Notes: generated from the letters alone by a model not told the origin. Positions 26,624 to 35,608 are shown, numbered from the stretch's first letter. The stretch: 64,000 nucleotides of DNA from Exiguobacterium aurantiacum (GCF_024362205.1 NZ_CP101462.1:2948001-3012000), one strand, 5' to 3'. Numbers and translations are program-made.

Positions 26624-27421
26624 ATGCTGTTCGAAAAAAATAAGTTGTATAAACGCTCTGAACTCCATGACCGTTACGGCGGGAGCCGCCAACGTGGAAT
26701 TAGTACCCCAAATAAACATAAACTCATTTTTATGTTCGATAGTGGGATGGATGAAGAGTTTGGATATAAAAATGGTTGGAACGAAGATGACGGCCTCTAT
26801 TACTACAGCGGAGAGGGACAAGAAGGCAATCAATCTTTCTCTTTTGGGAACAAAGCGCTCCTCAATCATGTAGAGAACGGCGAAGACGTTTATTTATTCG
26901 AATCACTCGGACGAGGGACTTACCGCTTCGTTGATCAACTCATTTTAATTGGATTCGATATTCAATTTGGAATCGATAAACATCATAACCAGCGCGAAGT
27001 CATCGTCTTTGCTTTTGAACCATTACACGTGATTCAGGAAGAAGCCCGCCAATTCTCATCGACGATGCAATATAAAACGATTGAAGAATTAGAAGAAATC
27101 GCCTCTCGTGATCCAAAACGAGCTACTGGTTTAAGTATGTCGGCGCGAAAATTACAAGTTCGCGAACAAACAGCGGCACTTCATTATTATGTGCTAGCTC
27201 GTGCCAATAATTGCTGTGAAGCCTGTGGACAACCGGCTCCTTTTGAAACAGAAGAAGGTCCCTACCTCGAACTCCACTCTCTTTATAAAGAATCAGATGA
27301 CGGTTTGTCACGACCTGATCAAGTTGTAGCGGTTTGTCCTAACTGCCATGCTCGCCTTCATAAAGGTAAAGACAGAGCAGAATTTAATCAACATATCATC
27401 AATAAGATTCAACAACATTAA
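26624..27421 (+). CDS. HNH endonuclease with N-terminal modified-DNA-reader-like domain
   Basis: 265 residues. The C-terminal HNH module has zinc-type cysteines CCEAC and CPNC, with LELHSLYK and CHARLHKGK giving the His residues, as in McrA-like nucleases. The N-terminal ~130 residues (YGGSRQRGISTP, FGNKALLNHVENGEDVYLFE) belong to a domain often fused to HNH, presumably reading DNA or its modification. Base composition is clearly AT-richer than its neighbours, so probably acquired. Likely a solitary type IV-like restriction or defence enzyme. GAGGTG lies 6 bases before the ATG at 26624; the frame itself opens at 26606. No methylase is next to it. Confidence 0.75.
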   Translation: MLFEKNKLYKRSELHDRYGGSRQRGISTPNKHKLIFMFDSGMDEEFGYKNGWNEDDGLYYYSGEGQEGNQSFSFGNKALLNHVENGEDVYLFESLGRGTYRFVDQLILIGFDIQFGIDKHHNQREVIVFAFEPLHVIQEEARQFSSTMQYKTIEELEEIASRDPKRATGLSMSARKLQVREQTAALHYYVLARANNCCEACGQPAPFETEEGPYLELHSLYKESDDGLSRPDQVVAVCPNCHARLHKGKDRAEFNQHIINKIQQH

Positions 27422-27754
27422 TCTGCTTTAAGATTGAGGTTTTTTTGTTTGTAATTGATAATATGGTGATTTCATACGAGAATCGTCTTCTCATTCCATT
27501 AATAATTCTGCTTCTTCAAGTTAGCATTTACTTTTTTTACATAGGTTATTGAAAACAAAAGCATATTTATTTTGTAATCGTTTTCTTTCCTTTCATCAAG
27601 CGATTTATCCGTTTAACGTTGATCTATCAACATTTTACCAGACATGCAAACGCCTTGACATTTTTGGCGTGTTATATGAAGTTAGTATTACATTATAATT
27701 ATTCTAGTAGAGACGAAAGTCCACTAGAGTAAAAAACCAAGGAGGACATATCCC
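27422..27754. other. AT-rich gene-free stretch upstream of ahpC
   Basis: 333 bases without a supported gene. It holds a weak hairpin after the HNH gene, a 14-bp palindrome GTTGAT-CT-ATCAAC (27618-27631), TTGACA at 27655 within a CGCC/GGCG repeat, and the PerR box at 27693. AhpC expression signals account for the right half. Confidence 0.5.
27693..27707 (+). promoter_or_regulatory. PerR box in the ahpC promoter
   Basis: TTATAATTATTCTAG matches the PerR consensus TTATAATNATTATAA at all but two defined positions and contains a TATAAT -10. It predicts derepression of ahpCF by peroxide. Confidence 0.7.
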
Positions 27755-28318
27755 ATGTCATTAATCGGCAAAGAAATCTTACCTTTCAAAGCACAAGCAT
27801 TCCAAACAGGTGAATTCCTCGAAGTATCAGACAACGACTTCAAAGGTCAATGGAGCGTCGTTTGCTTCTACCCAGCTGACTTCACATTCGTCTGCCCGAC
27901 TGAACTTGAAGATCTTCAAAACGAATACGCGACACTTAAAAACCTCGGCGTCGAAGTCTACTCAGTATCGACTGACACACACTTCACGCACAAAGCATGG
28001 CACGAAACGTCTGAGAAAATCGGCAAAATCGAGTACATCATGATTGGTGACCCATCACACACAATCTCACGTAACTTCGACGTCTTGAACGAAGAAGATG
28101 GCCTTGCTGATCGCGGTACGTTCATCATCGATCCAGACGGCGTCATCCAAACAGTCGAAATCAACGCAGGCGGCATCGGCCGTGACGCGAGCACACTCGT
28201 TAACAAAGTCAAAGCGGCACAATACGTCCGCAACAACCCAGGCGAAGTTTGCCCGGCGAAATGGGAAGAAGGTTCTGCAACACTTCGCCCGAGCCTCGAC
28301 CTCGTCGGCAAGTTGTAA
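27755..28318 (+). CDS. ahpC: Alkyl hydroperoxide reductase subunit C (peroxiredoxin)
   Basis: Typical 2-Cys peroxiredoxin that reduces hydrogen peroxide and organic peroxides, 187 residues. Peroxidatic Cys47 in FTFVCPTE and resolving Cys166 in GEVCPAKW. Strong CAAGGAGG ribosome site. First gene of the ahpCF operon, 12 bases ahead of ahpF, with a PerR box in the promoter. Codon choice looks optimised for high expression. Confidence 0.97.
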   Translation: MSLIGKEILPFKAQAFQTGEFLEVSDNDFKGQWSVVCFYPADFTFVCPTELEDLQNEYATLKNLGVEVYSVSTDTHFTHKAWHETSEKIGKIEYIMIGDPSHTISRNFDVLNEEDGLADRGTFIIDPDGVIQTVEINAGGIGRDASTLVNKVKAAQYVRNNPGEVCPAKWEEGSATLRPSLDLVGKL

Positions 28319-28330
28319 GGAGCGGATTTC

Positions 28331-29854
28331 ATGTTAGAAGCAGATATTAAACAACAGTTGGACCAATATCTCCAGCTCATGGAGGGCGATGTCGTCCTCC
28401 GTGTGAGCGCTGGAGACGACGCGGTCTCTAAAGAGATGCTCGACCTCGTGAACGAACTCGCGAGTATGTCGTCACGCATCTCGGTCGAGCACGTCACGCT
28501 CGTTCGCACACCGAGCTTCAGCGTGGACCGTCCGTCTGAAGAGACAGGGATCGTCTTCGCAGGGATCCCGCTCGGTCACGAGTTCACGTCACTCGTCCTC
28601 GCGTTGCTCCAAGTGAGCGGCCGGGCACCGAAAGTCGACGCGGATGCGATCAAACAGATTCAAAACATTCAAGGCACGTACCACTTCGAATCGTATATCA
28701 GCCTCAGCTGCCATAACTGCCCGGACGTCGTCCAGGCACTCAACGTCATGAGCGTCCTCAACCCGAACATCTCACACACGATGATCGACGGTGGCGCGTT
28801 CAAGGCAGAAGTGGAAGCGAAAGAAATCATGGCTGTCCCGACCGTCTTCTTGAACGGTGAGGCGTTCGGCAACGGACGCATGTCACTTGAAGAGATTTTG
28901 GCGAAACTCGGAACTGGTCCTAACGCTTCAGCGTTTGAAAACAAAGACCCGTATGACGTTCTTGTCATCGGTGGCGGCCCGGCCGGTGCGAGCGCAGCGG
29001 TTTACGCGGCTCGTAAAGGCATCCGGACCGGTATCGTCGCGGAACGCTTTGGTGGTCAAGTGATGGACACGATGGGGATTGAGAACTTCATCGGCACATC
29101 TTACACGGAAGGCCCGAAACTCGTCGCGAGCTTGGAAGAGCACGTGAAAGAGTACGGCATCGACGTCATGAACCTCCAGCGCGCGAAGCGCCTCGAGAAG
29201 AAAGACCTCGTCGAAGTCGAACTTGAGAACGGTGCCGTCTTGAAGAGTAAGAGTGTCATCCTGTCGACTGGTGCACGTTGGCGCAACGTCAACGTCCCAG
29301 GTGAGGCCGAGTTCAAAAACAAAGGTGTCGCCTACTGCCCGCACTGTGATGGCCCTCTCTTCGAAGGTAAGCGCGTCGCGGTCATCGGTGGCGGTAACTC
29401 TGGGATTGAAGCAGCGATCGACCTCGCTGGGATCGTCAAACACGTGACCGTGCTCGAGTTCGCTGCTGAACTCAAAGCTGACCAAGTGCTTCAAGACCGT
29501 CTCCACAGCCTCCCGAACGTGACCGTCGTCACGAACGCTCAGACGACAGAAATCACGGGTACGGACAAAGTGAACGGCATCTCGTACTTGTCGCGTGAGA
29601 CGAACGAGACGCATCACGTCGAACTCGAAGGCGTCTTCGTCCAAATCGGACTCGTCCCGAACACGGACTGGCTCGACTCGGTCGAACGCAACAACTTCGG
29701 TGAAATCGTCGTCGACCGTCATGGCGCGACGAACGTCCCAGGTGTGTTCGCAGCAGGCGACTGCACGAACAGTGCCTACAAACAGATCATCATCTCGATG
29801 GGATCTGGTGCGACTGCCGCACTCGGTGCTTTCGATTATATGATTCGCAACTAA
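28331..29854 (+). CDS. ahpF: Alkyl hydroperoxide reductase subunit F
   Basis: FAD/NADH disulfide reductase that recycles AhpC, 507 residues. N-terminal double thioredoxin fold (~1-195) with redox motif CHNC; FAD motif [19 protein letters not shown]; thioredoxin-reductase-like redox centre CPHC; NADH motif [11 protein letters not shown]-terminal FAD segment GVFAAGDCT. Full length. Translated from AAGGAG after ahpC. Confidence 0.97.
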   Translation: MLEADIKQQLDQYLQLMEGDVVLRVSAGDDAVSKEMLDLVNELASMSSRISVEHVTLVRTPSFSVDRPSEETGIVFAGIPLGHEFTSLVLALLQVSGRAPKVDADAIKQIQNIQGTYHFESYISLSCHNCPDVVQALNVMSVLNPNISHTMIDGGAFKAEVEAKEIMAVPTVFLNGEAFGNGRMSLEEILAKLGTGPNASAFENKDPYDVLVIGGGPAGASAAVYAARKGIRTGIVAERFGGQVMDTMGIENFIGTSYTEGPKLVASLEEHVKEYGIDVMNLQRAKRLEKKDLVEVELENGAVLKSKSVILSTGARWRNVNVPGEAEFKNKGVAYCPHCDGPLFEGKRVAVIGGGNSGIEAAIDLAGIVKHVTVLEFAAELKADQVLQDRLHSLPNVTVVTNAQTTEITGTDKVNGISYLSRETNETHHVELEGVFVQIGLVPNTDWLDSVERNNFGEIVVDRHGATNVPGVFAAGDCTNSAYKQIIISMGSGATAALGAFDYMIRN

Positions 29855-29857
29855 TGC

Positions 29858-29890
29858 AAAATGCGTCCTCGAGCCGAGGACGCATTTTTT
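29858..29890. terminator. Shared terminator of ahpF and the convergent gene
   Basis: A perfect 13-bp stem AAATGCGTCCTCG/CGAGGACGCATTT with an AGC loop and T run. Confidence 0.85.
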
Positions 29891-30290
29891 AGATTTCGAA
29901 TGATTTTCCAGAGTCCGGGATAAACAACAGCTTTTGTCCCGCTTCTGTTTTAAAGACATAGGCGACATTTGAAAGGAACGGGTTCCACTCGTCCCCTTCC
30001 GTGCGCACACTTTCTGTATACGTGACGTTTCCATACACCGTAGATAGCTCTTGTTGTGCCGCAGCGACCGAGTAAGTCGGAATCGATAAGACAATCGTCG
30101 CACCGACCAAAAAGACAGCCACGAACGCAGACCACCATTTACGTTTGGGATACGTCATCTTCACTAAGATCAGTATTGAAATCATCCAACTGATTGGTAC
30201 CCAAAACGTCGCTGCATTTCCATACCACGTGTCATTTACATAAAATAATGCAATCGTCACAATCAATCCAGTTATCCACCACCACTTCAT
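29889..30290 (-). CDS. Small membrane protein of unknown function
   Basis: About 133 residues. Two or three hydrophobic helices in the first 70 residues (WWWITGLIVTIALFYV, WVPISWMISILILVKM, SAFVAVFLVGATIVLSI), then an external or soluble tail of about 60 residues ending KLLFIPDSGKSFEI. No known domain. The frame opens at a GTG (30299); GAGG 8 bases before the ATG at 30290 supports the later start. Confidence 0.65.
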   Translation of the reverse strand: MKWWWITGLIVTIALFYVNDTWYGNAATFWVPISWMISILILVKMTYPKRKWWSAFVAVFLVGATIVLSIPTYSVAAAQQELSTVYGNVTYTESVRTEGDEWNPFLSNVAYVFKTEAGQKLLFIPDSGKSFEI

Positions 30291-30368
30291 CCCTATCACC
30301 TCACTTCAATTATCCCAAAAACAGGAAAATAGGCAACGCCATTTTGATTTACTCTAACCGATTCAAAC

Positions 30369-30393
30369 GTTTTGTTTCCTCGGAAAGTGGAAT
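30369..30393 (+). promoter_or_regulatory. Possible sigma-B promoter of the aldo-keto reductase gene
   Basis: GTTTTG (30369-30374), 13-bp spacer, TGGAAT (30388-30393), close to the GTTTAA-N13-GGGWAT general-stress pattern. Confidence 0.35.
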
Positions 30394-30432
30394 AGCGGAG
30401 AAGAGAACGGATTTTGAATGAGGAGGCATTTT

Positions 30433-31269
30433 ATGAACATCCCAACCATCAAACTACATGACGGCTACGAGATTCCCGCCATCGGTCTCGGCACCGTCTA
30501 TTTACGAGGTGAACCGGGCGTCGACGCCATCACGAGCGCCATCCGCAATGGCTATCGTCTCATCGACTCGGCGATTCGCTATGACAATGAAGGTGCCGTC
30601 GGGGAAGCCGTCCGCCAATCCGGTATCCCGCGCGAGCAGCTGTTCTTGACGTCGAAGCTTCGCGCCCAATACTTCGACTACGACGATGCGCTCGAGATGA
30701 TTCGTGAGTCGCTCTACCGGGCGAACCTCGACTATTGGGACTTGTTCCTACTGCACTGGCCGAACCCGAAACAAGACAAATATGTCGAGGCTTGGCGCGC
30801 CCTCATCCAAGCGAAAGAGAACGGATGGATTCGCTCCATCGGCGTTTCGAACTTTATGCCCGAGCACCTCGACCGTTTGATTGAGGAGACGGGTGAGACA
30901 CCGGTCATCAACCAAATCGAGATGCACCCCTACTTCTCACAAGTCGAGCAACGAGAGGCCGACAAAGAGCGAGGCATCATCACCGAGGCATGGAGTCCGT
31001 TGAGCCGAGCTCGCACGGTCACCCATGATGAGACAATTGCCGAGCTAGCGCGACAAAAAGGCAAGACCGTGTCCCAAGTCATTCTGCGTTGGCACGTCCA
31101 GGTCGGTGTCATCCCGCTCCCGCGTTCGTCGAGCGAGTTGCACCAAAAAGAGAATCTCGACGTCTTCAACTTCGAATTGACCGAAGACGAGATGGCGACG
31201 CTCAACGCACTGACGAAGCCGGACGGACGCATCGATAATCAAGACCCGAGAGAGTACGAGGAATACTAA
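30433..31269 (+). CDS. Aldo/keto reductase
   Basis: NADPH-dependent carbonyl reductase, 278 residues, AKR5-like group that includes the methylglyoxal reductases YvgN/YtbE. Catalytic tetrad visible: Asp in LIDSAIRYDNE, Tyr in the same motif, Lys in LTSKL, His in LLHWPNP. Cofactor loop at PLPRSSS. AGGAGG 7 bases before the ATG at 30433; the frame opens 15 bases earlier. Possibly under general stress control. Confidence 0.92.
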   Translation: MNIPTIKLHDGYEIPAIGLGTVYLRGEPGVDAITSAIRNGYRLIDSAIRYDNEGAVGEAVRQSGIPREQLFLTSKLRAQYFDYDDALEMIRESLYRANLDYWDLFLLHWPNPKQDKYVEAWRALIQAKENGWIRSIGVSNFMPEHLDRLIEETGETPVINQIEMHPYFSQVEQREADKERGIITEAWSPLSRARTVTHDETIAELARQKGKTVSQVILRWHVQVGVIPLPRSSSELHQKENLDVFNFELTEDEMATLNALTKPDGRIDNQDPREYEEY

Positions 31270-31303
31270 AAAAGATTGAGCCGCCTGGGCTCAATCTTTT
31301 TTC
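31268..31303. terminator. Shared terminator of the aldo-keto reductase and metQ genes
   Basis: AAAAGATTGAGCC/GGCTCAATCTTTT stem with a 5-nt loop and A/T runs on both sides. Confidence 0.85.
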
Positions 31304-31304
31304 A

Positions 31305-32123
31305 TTAAAACGCCGGAATCGCCGTTTCTTCGTAATTCTCTTCCAAGAACGCACGGACTTCGTCACTTGTGAGTGCTTCGCCGAGTTTCTGGATGGCTTC
31401 TTCATCTTTATTGTCTTCACGGGCCACGAGCGTGATGGCGAAGTCGTTCTCGACACCTTCCGTCAAGAGGGCATCGCTCTTCGGCGTCAAGCCGAGTGGC
31501 GCCGCATAGGCCGGCGTCATGAGGACCGCATCGACGTCGTCATACGCACGCGCGAGCATGAGCAAATCGACTTCCTCGAACTTGAGGTTCTTCGGGTTTT
31601 CCGTGATATCGGCTTGCGTGTAATACGAACCATTTTTCTCACCGAGCTCGATCACATCGTGTTGGGCGAGCAATGAGAGCGAGCGGTCGATGTTCGACAC
31701 GTCATTGGCGATGGCGATCGTCGCGCCTTCCGGGATATCATCCATGTTGTCATACTCTTTCGAGTAAACACCGTAGTTGGCGAAGTAAATCGGTTCGATC
31801 GGAACGAGGTTGGCGTCATTGCTGCGGTTGAACTCTTCCATGTACGGGACGTGTTGGAAGAAGTTCGCGTCGACTTCTTTCGCTTCGAGCGCCGTGTTCG
31901 GTTGGACGTTGTCACCGAGGACGACGATTTCGAGCTCGATGTTGTCTTCTGCGAGTTGCTCTTTCGCGATTTCAAGCATATCCGTCATCGGCGGGATGAG
32001 CGATGCGACTTTGAGCGTCTGCGGCTCGTTTGACGGGGCTTCCGTCGTATTCGTTTCGGTATCGTTCCCGCATGCCGCGAGGACGAGTGTGAGTGAGGCG
32101 AAGAGCGCCATTAATTTTTTCAT
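31305..32123 (-). CDS. metQ: Methionine-binding lipoprotein MetQ
   Basis: NLPA-family substrate-binding lipoprotein of the methionine ABC importer, 272 residues. Lipobox LAAC with Cys18 after a short signal peptide. Family stretches include LGDNVQPNTALEAKEVDANFFQHVPYMEEFN and IAIANDVSNIDRSLSLLAQ. Last gene of the metNIQ operon, 25 bases after metI. Confidence 0.93.
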   Translation of the reverse strand: MKKLMALFASLTLVLAACGNDTETNTTEAPSNEPQTLKVASLIPPMTDMLEIAKEQLAEDNIELEIVVLGDNVQPNTALEAKEVDANFFQHVPYMEEFNRSNDANLVPIEPIYFANYGVYSKEYDNMDDIPEGATIAIANDVSNIDRSLSLLAQHDVIELGEKNGSYYTQADITENPKNLKFEEVDLLMLARAYDDVDAVLMTPAYAAPLGLTPKSDALLTEGVENDFAITLVAREDNKDEEAIQKLGEALTSDEVRAFLEENYEETAIPAF

Positions 32124-32148
32124 AAATTTTCCTTCTTTCTGTGTTTGA

Positions 32149-32811
32149 TTAGCGTTTGTCGATGAGTCGGGCCACCGTCGTACCGGTGAACTGGATCATC
32201 TGGACGAAGACGAGCATGATCAAAATCATGTACATCATCAGCTCCGTCTTAAACTGTTGATAGCCGTAGCGGATGGCAAAGTCACCGATGCCACCGCCCC
32301 CGACCACCCCCATGATGGTCGAGTACGAGATGAAGCTGATGATCGACGTCGTCAGCCCGAGGACGAGACCGGAACGGGCCTCGACGTATAGGAACTTGAA
32401 GATGACGTCTTTGATGGACGCCCCCATCGACACGGCCGCCTCGACGACGCCGCGCGGTACGTCAAGCAGTGACTGCTCGACGAGTCGCGAGTAATGGGCG
32501 ATGGCGATGATGGCGAGCGGCACGGTTGCCGCCGCCGTCCCAATGGCCGTTCCGATGATGAGCCGCGTAAATGGAATCAAAAACACGACGAGTAATAGGA
32601 ACGGGAACGAGCGGACGATATTGACGATCAAGTTGAGCACGGAGAAGACGGCCCGATTTTCGAGCAACTGCCCTTTTCGTGACAAGTAGAGCCACGTCCC
32701 GAGCGGCAAACCAAGGAGGACGGCCGCGAGAATCGAAACGCCGACCATGATGAACGTCTCCCCGATCGAACGCCAAATCTCGGTCTGATATTGCAGAAGC
32801 ACCTCAGGCAT
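32149..32811 (-). CDS. metI: Methionine ABC transporter permease MetI
   Basis: Membrane permease, about 220 residues, five to six helices. ABC permease EAA-type loop appears in EQSLLDVPRGVVEAAVSMGAS. The ATG at 32811 overlaps the end of metN by 8 bases (a GTG at 32820 also opens the frame), giving translational coupling. Confidence 0.92.
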   Translation of the reverse strand: MPEVLLQYQTEIWRSIGETFIMVGVSILAAVLLGLPLGTWLYLSRKGQLLENRAVFSVLNLIVNIVRSFPFLLLVVFLIPFTRLIIGTAIGTAAATVPLAIIAIAHYSRLVEQSLLDVPRGVVEAAVSMGASIKDVIFKFLYVEARSGLVLGLTTSIISFISYSTIMGVVGGGGIGDFAIRYGYQQFKTELMMYMILIMLVFVQMIQFTGTTVARLIDKR

Positions 32812-33550
32812 GTGGTTCACCCGCCTTCTTCAGTTGATTGACGAACCAGGACGGATTGTCGTCGATGTCTGCGACCCCGCTCGGAATGACATCAATCGTC
32901 TCATACACCGAACCGTCCGTCATGACGGTCACGCGGTCGCACACTTGTTTGATGACGTCCATCTCATGCGTCACGATGACGATGGTGACGCCGAGCCGCT
33001 CGTTAATCGACTTCAACACGCCGAGCACTTCGGCCGTCGTGTTCGGGTCGAGCGACGACGTCGGCTCATCACATAACAAGACGTGCGGTTCGTTCGCGAG
33101 CGCGCGGGCGATGGCGACGCGTTGCTTTTGACCACCGCTGAGCTGCGCCGGGTATTTGTCTTTGAACGACTCGAGCCCGACGAAACGCAAGCACTCGAGC
33201 ACCCGGGCCTCATGCGTCGAGCGCGGTCGGCCGGCCAGTTTCAGCGAGGCGGCCACGTTGTCATAGACGCTCTTGTTCGCGACAAGATTAAACTGTTGGA
33301 AAATCATACCGATGACGTGCCGGTTCTCGCGCAACTGTCGACTCGACAGGCTCGTCAACTCGTCGCCATCGACGGTGACTTTTCCTGTATCCGGTGTCTC
33401 GAGCAGATTCATCAAGCGCAGCAACGTCGACTTGCCGGCCCCGCTCGCGCCGATGATGCCGTAGACCTCGCCCCGCTCGATCTGAAGCGAGACGTCACGG
33501 ACCGCTGCGTCGCGGCCGAACTGTTTGCTGACATTCGTTAACGTGATCAT
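32804..33550 (-). CDS. metN: Methionine ABC transporter ATPase MetN, without NIL domain
   Basis: ABC ATPase powering methionine uptake. Walker A GASGAGKST, signature LSGGQKQRVAIARAL, Walker B VLLCDEP, H-loop IVIVTHEMD. About 248 residues, whereas MetN is usually near 340 because of a C-terminal methionine-sensing NIL domain; here the protein ends soon after the ATPase, so substrate feedback inhibition may be missing. Assignment as methionine rather than another amino acid rests on the neighbours. AAAGGA precedes the ATG at 33550; the frame opens at 33586. Confidence 0.88.
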   Translation of the reverse strand: MITLTNVSKQFGRDAAVRDVSLQIERGEVYGIIGASGAGKSTLLRLMNLLETPDTGKVTVDGDELTSLSSRQLRENRHVIGMIFQQFNLVANKSVYDNVAASLKLAGRPRSTHEARVLECLRFVGLESFKDKYPAQLSGGQKQRVAIARALANEPHVLLCDEPTSSLDPNTTAEVLGVLKSINERLGVTIVIVTHEMDVIKQVCDRVTVMTDGSVYETIDVIPSGVADIDDNPSWFVNQLKKAGEPHA

Positions 33551-33597
33551 AGACGGTTCCTTTCTCTCATGGGAAAACTGGGTCAACCTCGTACCCC

Positions 33598-33626
33598 ATT
33601 TTAGCGAACTAAAGCAAACTTGTCAG
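33598..33626 (-). promoter_or_regulatory. metNIQ promoter
   Basis: On the minus strand CTGACA, 17-bp spacer, TAAAAT. The leader to metN is only about 40 bases, too short for a SAM riboswitch or T-box. Confidence 0.65.
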
Positions 33627-33640
33627 GTGAGGTGCTTCAC

Positions 33641-33666
33641 AAAAAAAGAACCGCACGCGGCGGTTC
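33641..33666 (-). terminator. Terminator of the UDG-like gene
   Basis: GAACCGC/GCGGTTC stem, with T7 after it on the minus strand. Confidence 0.8.
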
Positions 33667-34411
33667 ATTTTAGCGGATGTTGTTTGAAATGGTCGGCGAT
33701 ATGACGTCGCATCGATTCGCGGTTCTCGGCAAAGATGCGATGCCGGTGGCCGTTCCCCCCTGATGGATGGGGAAATCCGCTCACGACGCGCTCCGGCGCG
33801 ATGATGCCCTTATCGACGAGCGTCTCGACGGCCCGACGGACGTTGATACCCATCGGCAAGATGAGGGCATCCTCGAGGACACTCATCTCGTCGGCGAAGC
33901 TGCCTTCGACATATGAGCGGAACAAGTCCGTTTTCAACATATCCGGGCTCGACCCGTTATAGTTCTTCCCTTTATAAAAGACGGGATACGGCAACACCGC
34001 CGTGTTCTGCACGAGATGGTTCGACTTGTCGAACAAGTCGAGCGTCGTCGGAATCTCGAGGTGGTGATGCAACTCCAAATCGTCGAGCATCGTCACCAAG
34101 TTCTTGCGGATCGGCCCCGAGAAGCTGCCCCGCTGTTTGACGGCTAGGAGCGCCTCGTCGTCAGGTGCGTCCGCCAAATCACGGATCGCCTCGAACGATT
34201 GCCGCATTTGATACAGTCCCGGCGTGATCCCAGCGATGACGACTTTGGCGTTCGGGTTGATGTATTCGAACGGCGCGTAATAAATCGTCAGTTGCTTGTT
34301 CGGGTCCTCCTCGAGTAAGAACGGTTCACTCTTCAGTGTCGTCTCTTCCAAATCGGGTAAATCGAGAATATGTTGTTTATAGCGTTGAAACAAATCGGTG
34401 CGTGTCGGCAT
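33665..34411 (-). CDS. Uracil-DNA glycosylase-superfamily-like protein
   Basis: 248 residues. Motif A-like VVIAGITPGLYQMRQSF and motif B-like SGFPHPSGGNGHR fit the uracil-DNA glycosylase fold, with a central strand DALILPMGINVRRAVE. Catalytic Asp/Asn of classical UDGs is not obvious, so it may act on another lesion or none. GGAGGGACTTGC precedes the ATG. Single gene between the met operon and a divergent marR. Confidence 0.65.
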   Translation of the reverse strand: MPTRTDLFQRYKQHILDLPDLEETTLKSEPFLLEEDPNKQLTIYYAPFEYINPNAKVVIAGITPGLYQMRQSFEAIRDLADAPDDEALLAVKQRGSFSGPIRKNLVTMLDDLELHHHLEIPTTLDLFDKSNHLVQNTAVLPYPVFYKGKNYNGSSPDMLKTDLFRSYVEGSFADEMSVLEDALILPMGINVRRAVETLVDKGIIAPERVVSGFPHPSGGNGHRHRIFAENRESMRRHIADHFKQHPLK

Positions 34412-34485
34412 GCAAGTCCCTCCTCTGTTTTTCTGTTCCCTAAATCGGTAAATCTTATCGGAGCTTCACGAACTCGTTTCGCGCA

Positions 34486-34514
34486 TTGACTCGGCACATC
34501 CGCTTTTGTATAGT
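34486..34514 (+). promoter_or_regulatory. marR promoter
   Basis: TTGACT (34486-34491), 17-bp spacer, TATAGT (34509-34514). Confidence 0.7.
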
Positions 34515-34547
34515 TAGGAACGACAAAAACGAATAGGAGTGACCAAT

Positions 34548-34976
34548 TTGACTCCAACAGAATCGACAACACGACTCCTCGATCTCCTCAGCGAGCGTCA
34601 CGACCAAATCCGTCGCATCAGCGAACTGGCTTGGAACGAGCAACACGATATCTACATCTCTAACTCCGAATGGTACGTGCTCGCCCGGATTTATCAAACG
34701 AAACCGACCATTGCTGAAGTGACGCGCAACGTCCACATCTCCCGTCAAGCGATCCATAAGCTCATCAAGAACTTGAAAGCGAAAGAACTCGTCACGGTGA
34801 CCGATCACCCGACGAGTCGAAAAGACAAATGTATCGAGCTGACCGAGCTCGGCGTCCGTTGCTACGAACAGAACGAGACACTGAAAGCCGAACTCGAACA
34901 AAAAATAGCCGATTCACTCGGTGACGACGCGTTCCGACAACTGAAAATGTTGTTGAAAACCGACTGGAATCTGTGA
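34548..34976 (+). CDS. MarR family transcriptional regulator
   Basis: About 142 residues, winged helix-turn-helix dimer. DNA-binding region residues ~40-110 with SEWYVLARIYQTKPTIAEVTRNVHISRQAIHKLI and the wing TVTDHPTSRKDKCIELTELG. Target unknown. A GTG at 34539 overlaps the AGGAG ribosome site; the TTG at 34548 is 8 bases from it and is the better start. Next gene downstream is a CarD-like regulator with its own promoter. Confidence 0.88.
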   Translation: MTPTESTTRLLDLLSERHDQIRRISELAWNEQHDIYISNSEWYVLARIYQTKPTIAEVTRNVHISRQAIHKLIKNLKAKELVTVTDHPTSRKDKCIELTELGVRCYEQNETLKAELEQKIADSLGDDAFRQLKMLLKTDWNL

Positions 34977-35007
34977 TCTCTCCTAACGATTGGGAGGGAT
35001 TTTTTTG
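34977..35007 (+). terminator. Terminator of the marR gene
   Basis: ATCTCTCC/GGGAGGGAT imperfect stem followed by seven Ts, at the stop codon. Confidence 0.75.
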
Positions 35008-35023
35008 TGTCATATCTCACCCC

Positions 35024-35067
35024 AAATGTCAACCGAGTTGACATTTCGTGTCATGAACTACTATACT
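35024..35067 (+). promoter_or_regulatory. carD-like gene promoter embedded in a 23-bp palindrome
   Basis: Perfect arms AAATGTCAAC (35024-35033) and GTTGACATTT (35037-35046) with a CGA spacer. The right arm contains the -35 TTGACA (35038-35043); the -10 TATACT is at 35062-35067 (18-bp spacer). A dimeric repressor bound there would block the promoter. Confidence 0.65.
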
Positions 35068-35091
35068 TGATGAAAGGAAGAGGTGATCGAT

Positions 35092-35607
35092 TTGTTCAAA
35101 ACTGGTGATTTAATCATCTATTCGACCCACGGAGTTTGCCGCATTGACGACATTTCCGACATGACGGTCGCGGGTGAGACGAAGTCGTACTACACGCTCC
35201 ATCCCATCAACAACGCACAGAAGTTGCAAATCAGTATCCCCGTCGATAGTGACAAAGTGATGATGTTGACGCTCCTTGAAGCGAAAGAAGCAAAAGAGAT
35301 CCTCGAATCGTTCCGCTCGCCGGGTGTCGAATGGAATCCCCATCCGAACAACCGCAATCGCGAATTCTTGAACGTCGTGCACTCGGGTAACCGTCACGAG
35401 ATCGCTCAAGTCATCAACACGCTTGCTCGCCGCCAAAGCGAAGCTCTCTTGTTGAACAAAAAGTTATATGAACAGGACCGTAAGATTCTAGAGAACGCTA
35501 AAACGATCCTCGTGAAAGAACTTTCGCTCGCGCTTGAATTATCGGAAGAAATCATCGATCAACAAATTGCTACTTATTTGAGCGAAGAACCTGTCGCCAC
35601 TACTTGA
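35092..35607 (+). CDS. CarD family transcriptional regulator
   Basis: About 171 residues. N-terminal CarD/TRCF RNA-polymerase-interaction domain (FKTGDLIIYSTHGVCRIDDI and the KLQISIPVDS strand), then a helical C-terminal DNA-binding domain. CarD proteins bind RNA polymerase beta and affect open-complex stability, often at rRNA promoters. The frame opens at a GTG (35083), but GAGG lies 8 bases before the TTG at 35092 and the family normally begins MFxxGD. Promoter carries a 23-bp palindrome. Confidence 0.88.
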   Translation: MFKTGDLIIYSTHGVCRIDDISDMTVAGETKSYYTLHPINNAQKLQISIPVDSDKVMMLTLLEAKEAKEILESFRSPGVEWNPHPNNRNREFLNVVHSGNRHEIAQVINTLARRQSEALLLNKKLYEQDRKILENAKTILVKELSLALELSEEIIDQQIATYLSEEPVATT

Positions 35608-35608
35608 T

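Noticed and set aside
28928-30103. 391-codon open frame on the minus strand under ahpF
   Set aside because: Antisense shadow of ahpF: Arg/Asp/Val-rich, no ribosome site, no family pattern, and it runs through the ahpF terminator.
33551-33640. SAM riboswitch before metNIQ
   Set aside because: The promoter leaves only about 40 leader bases with no conserved core.
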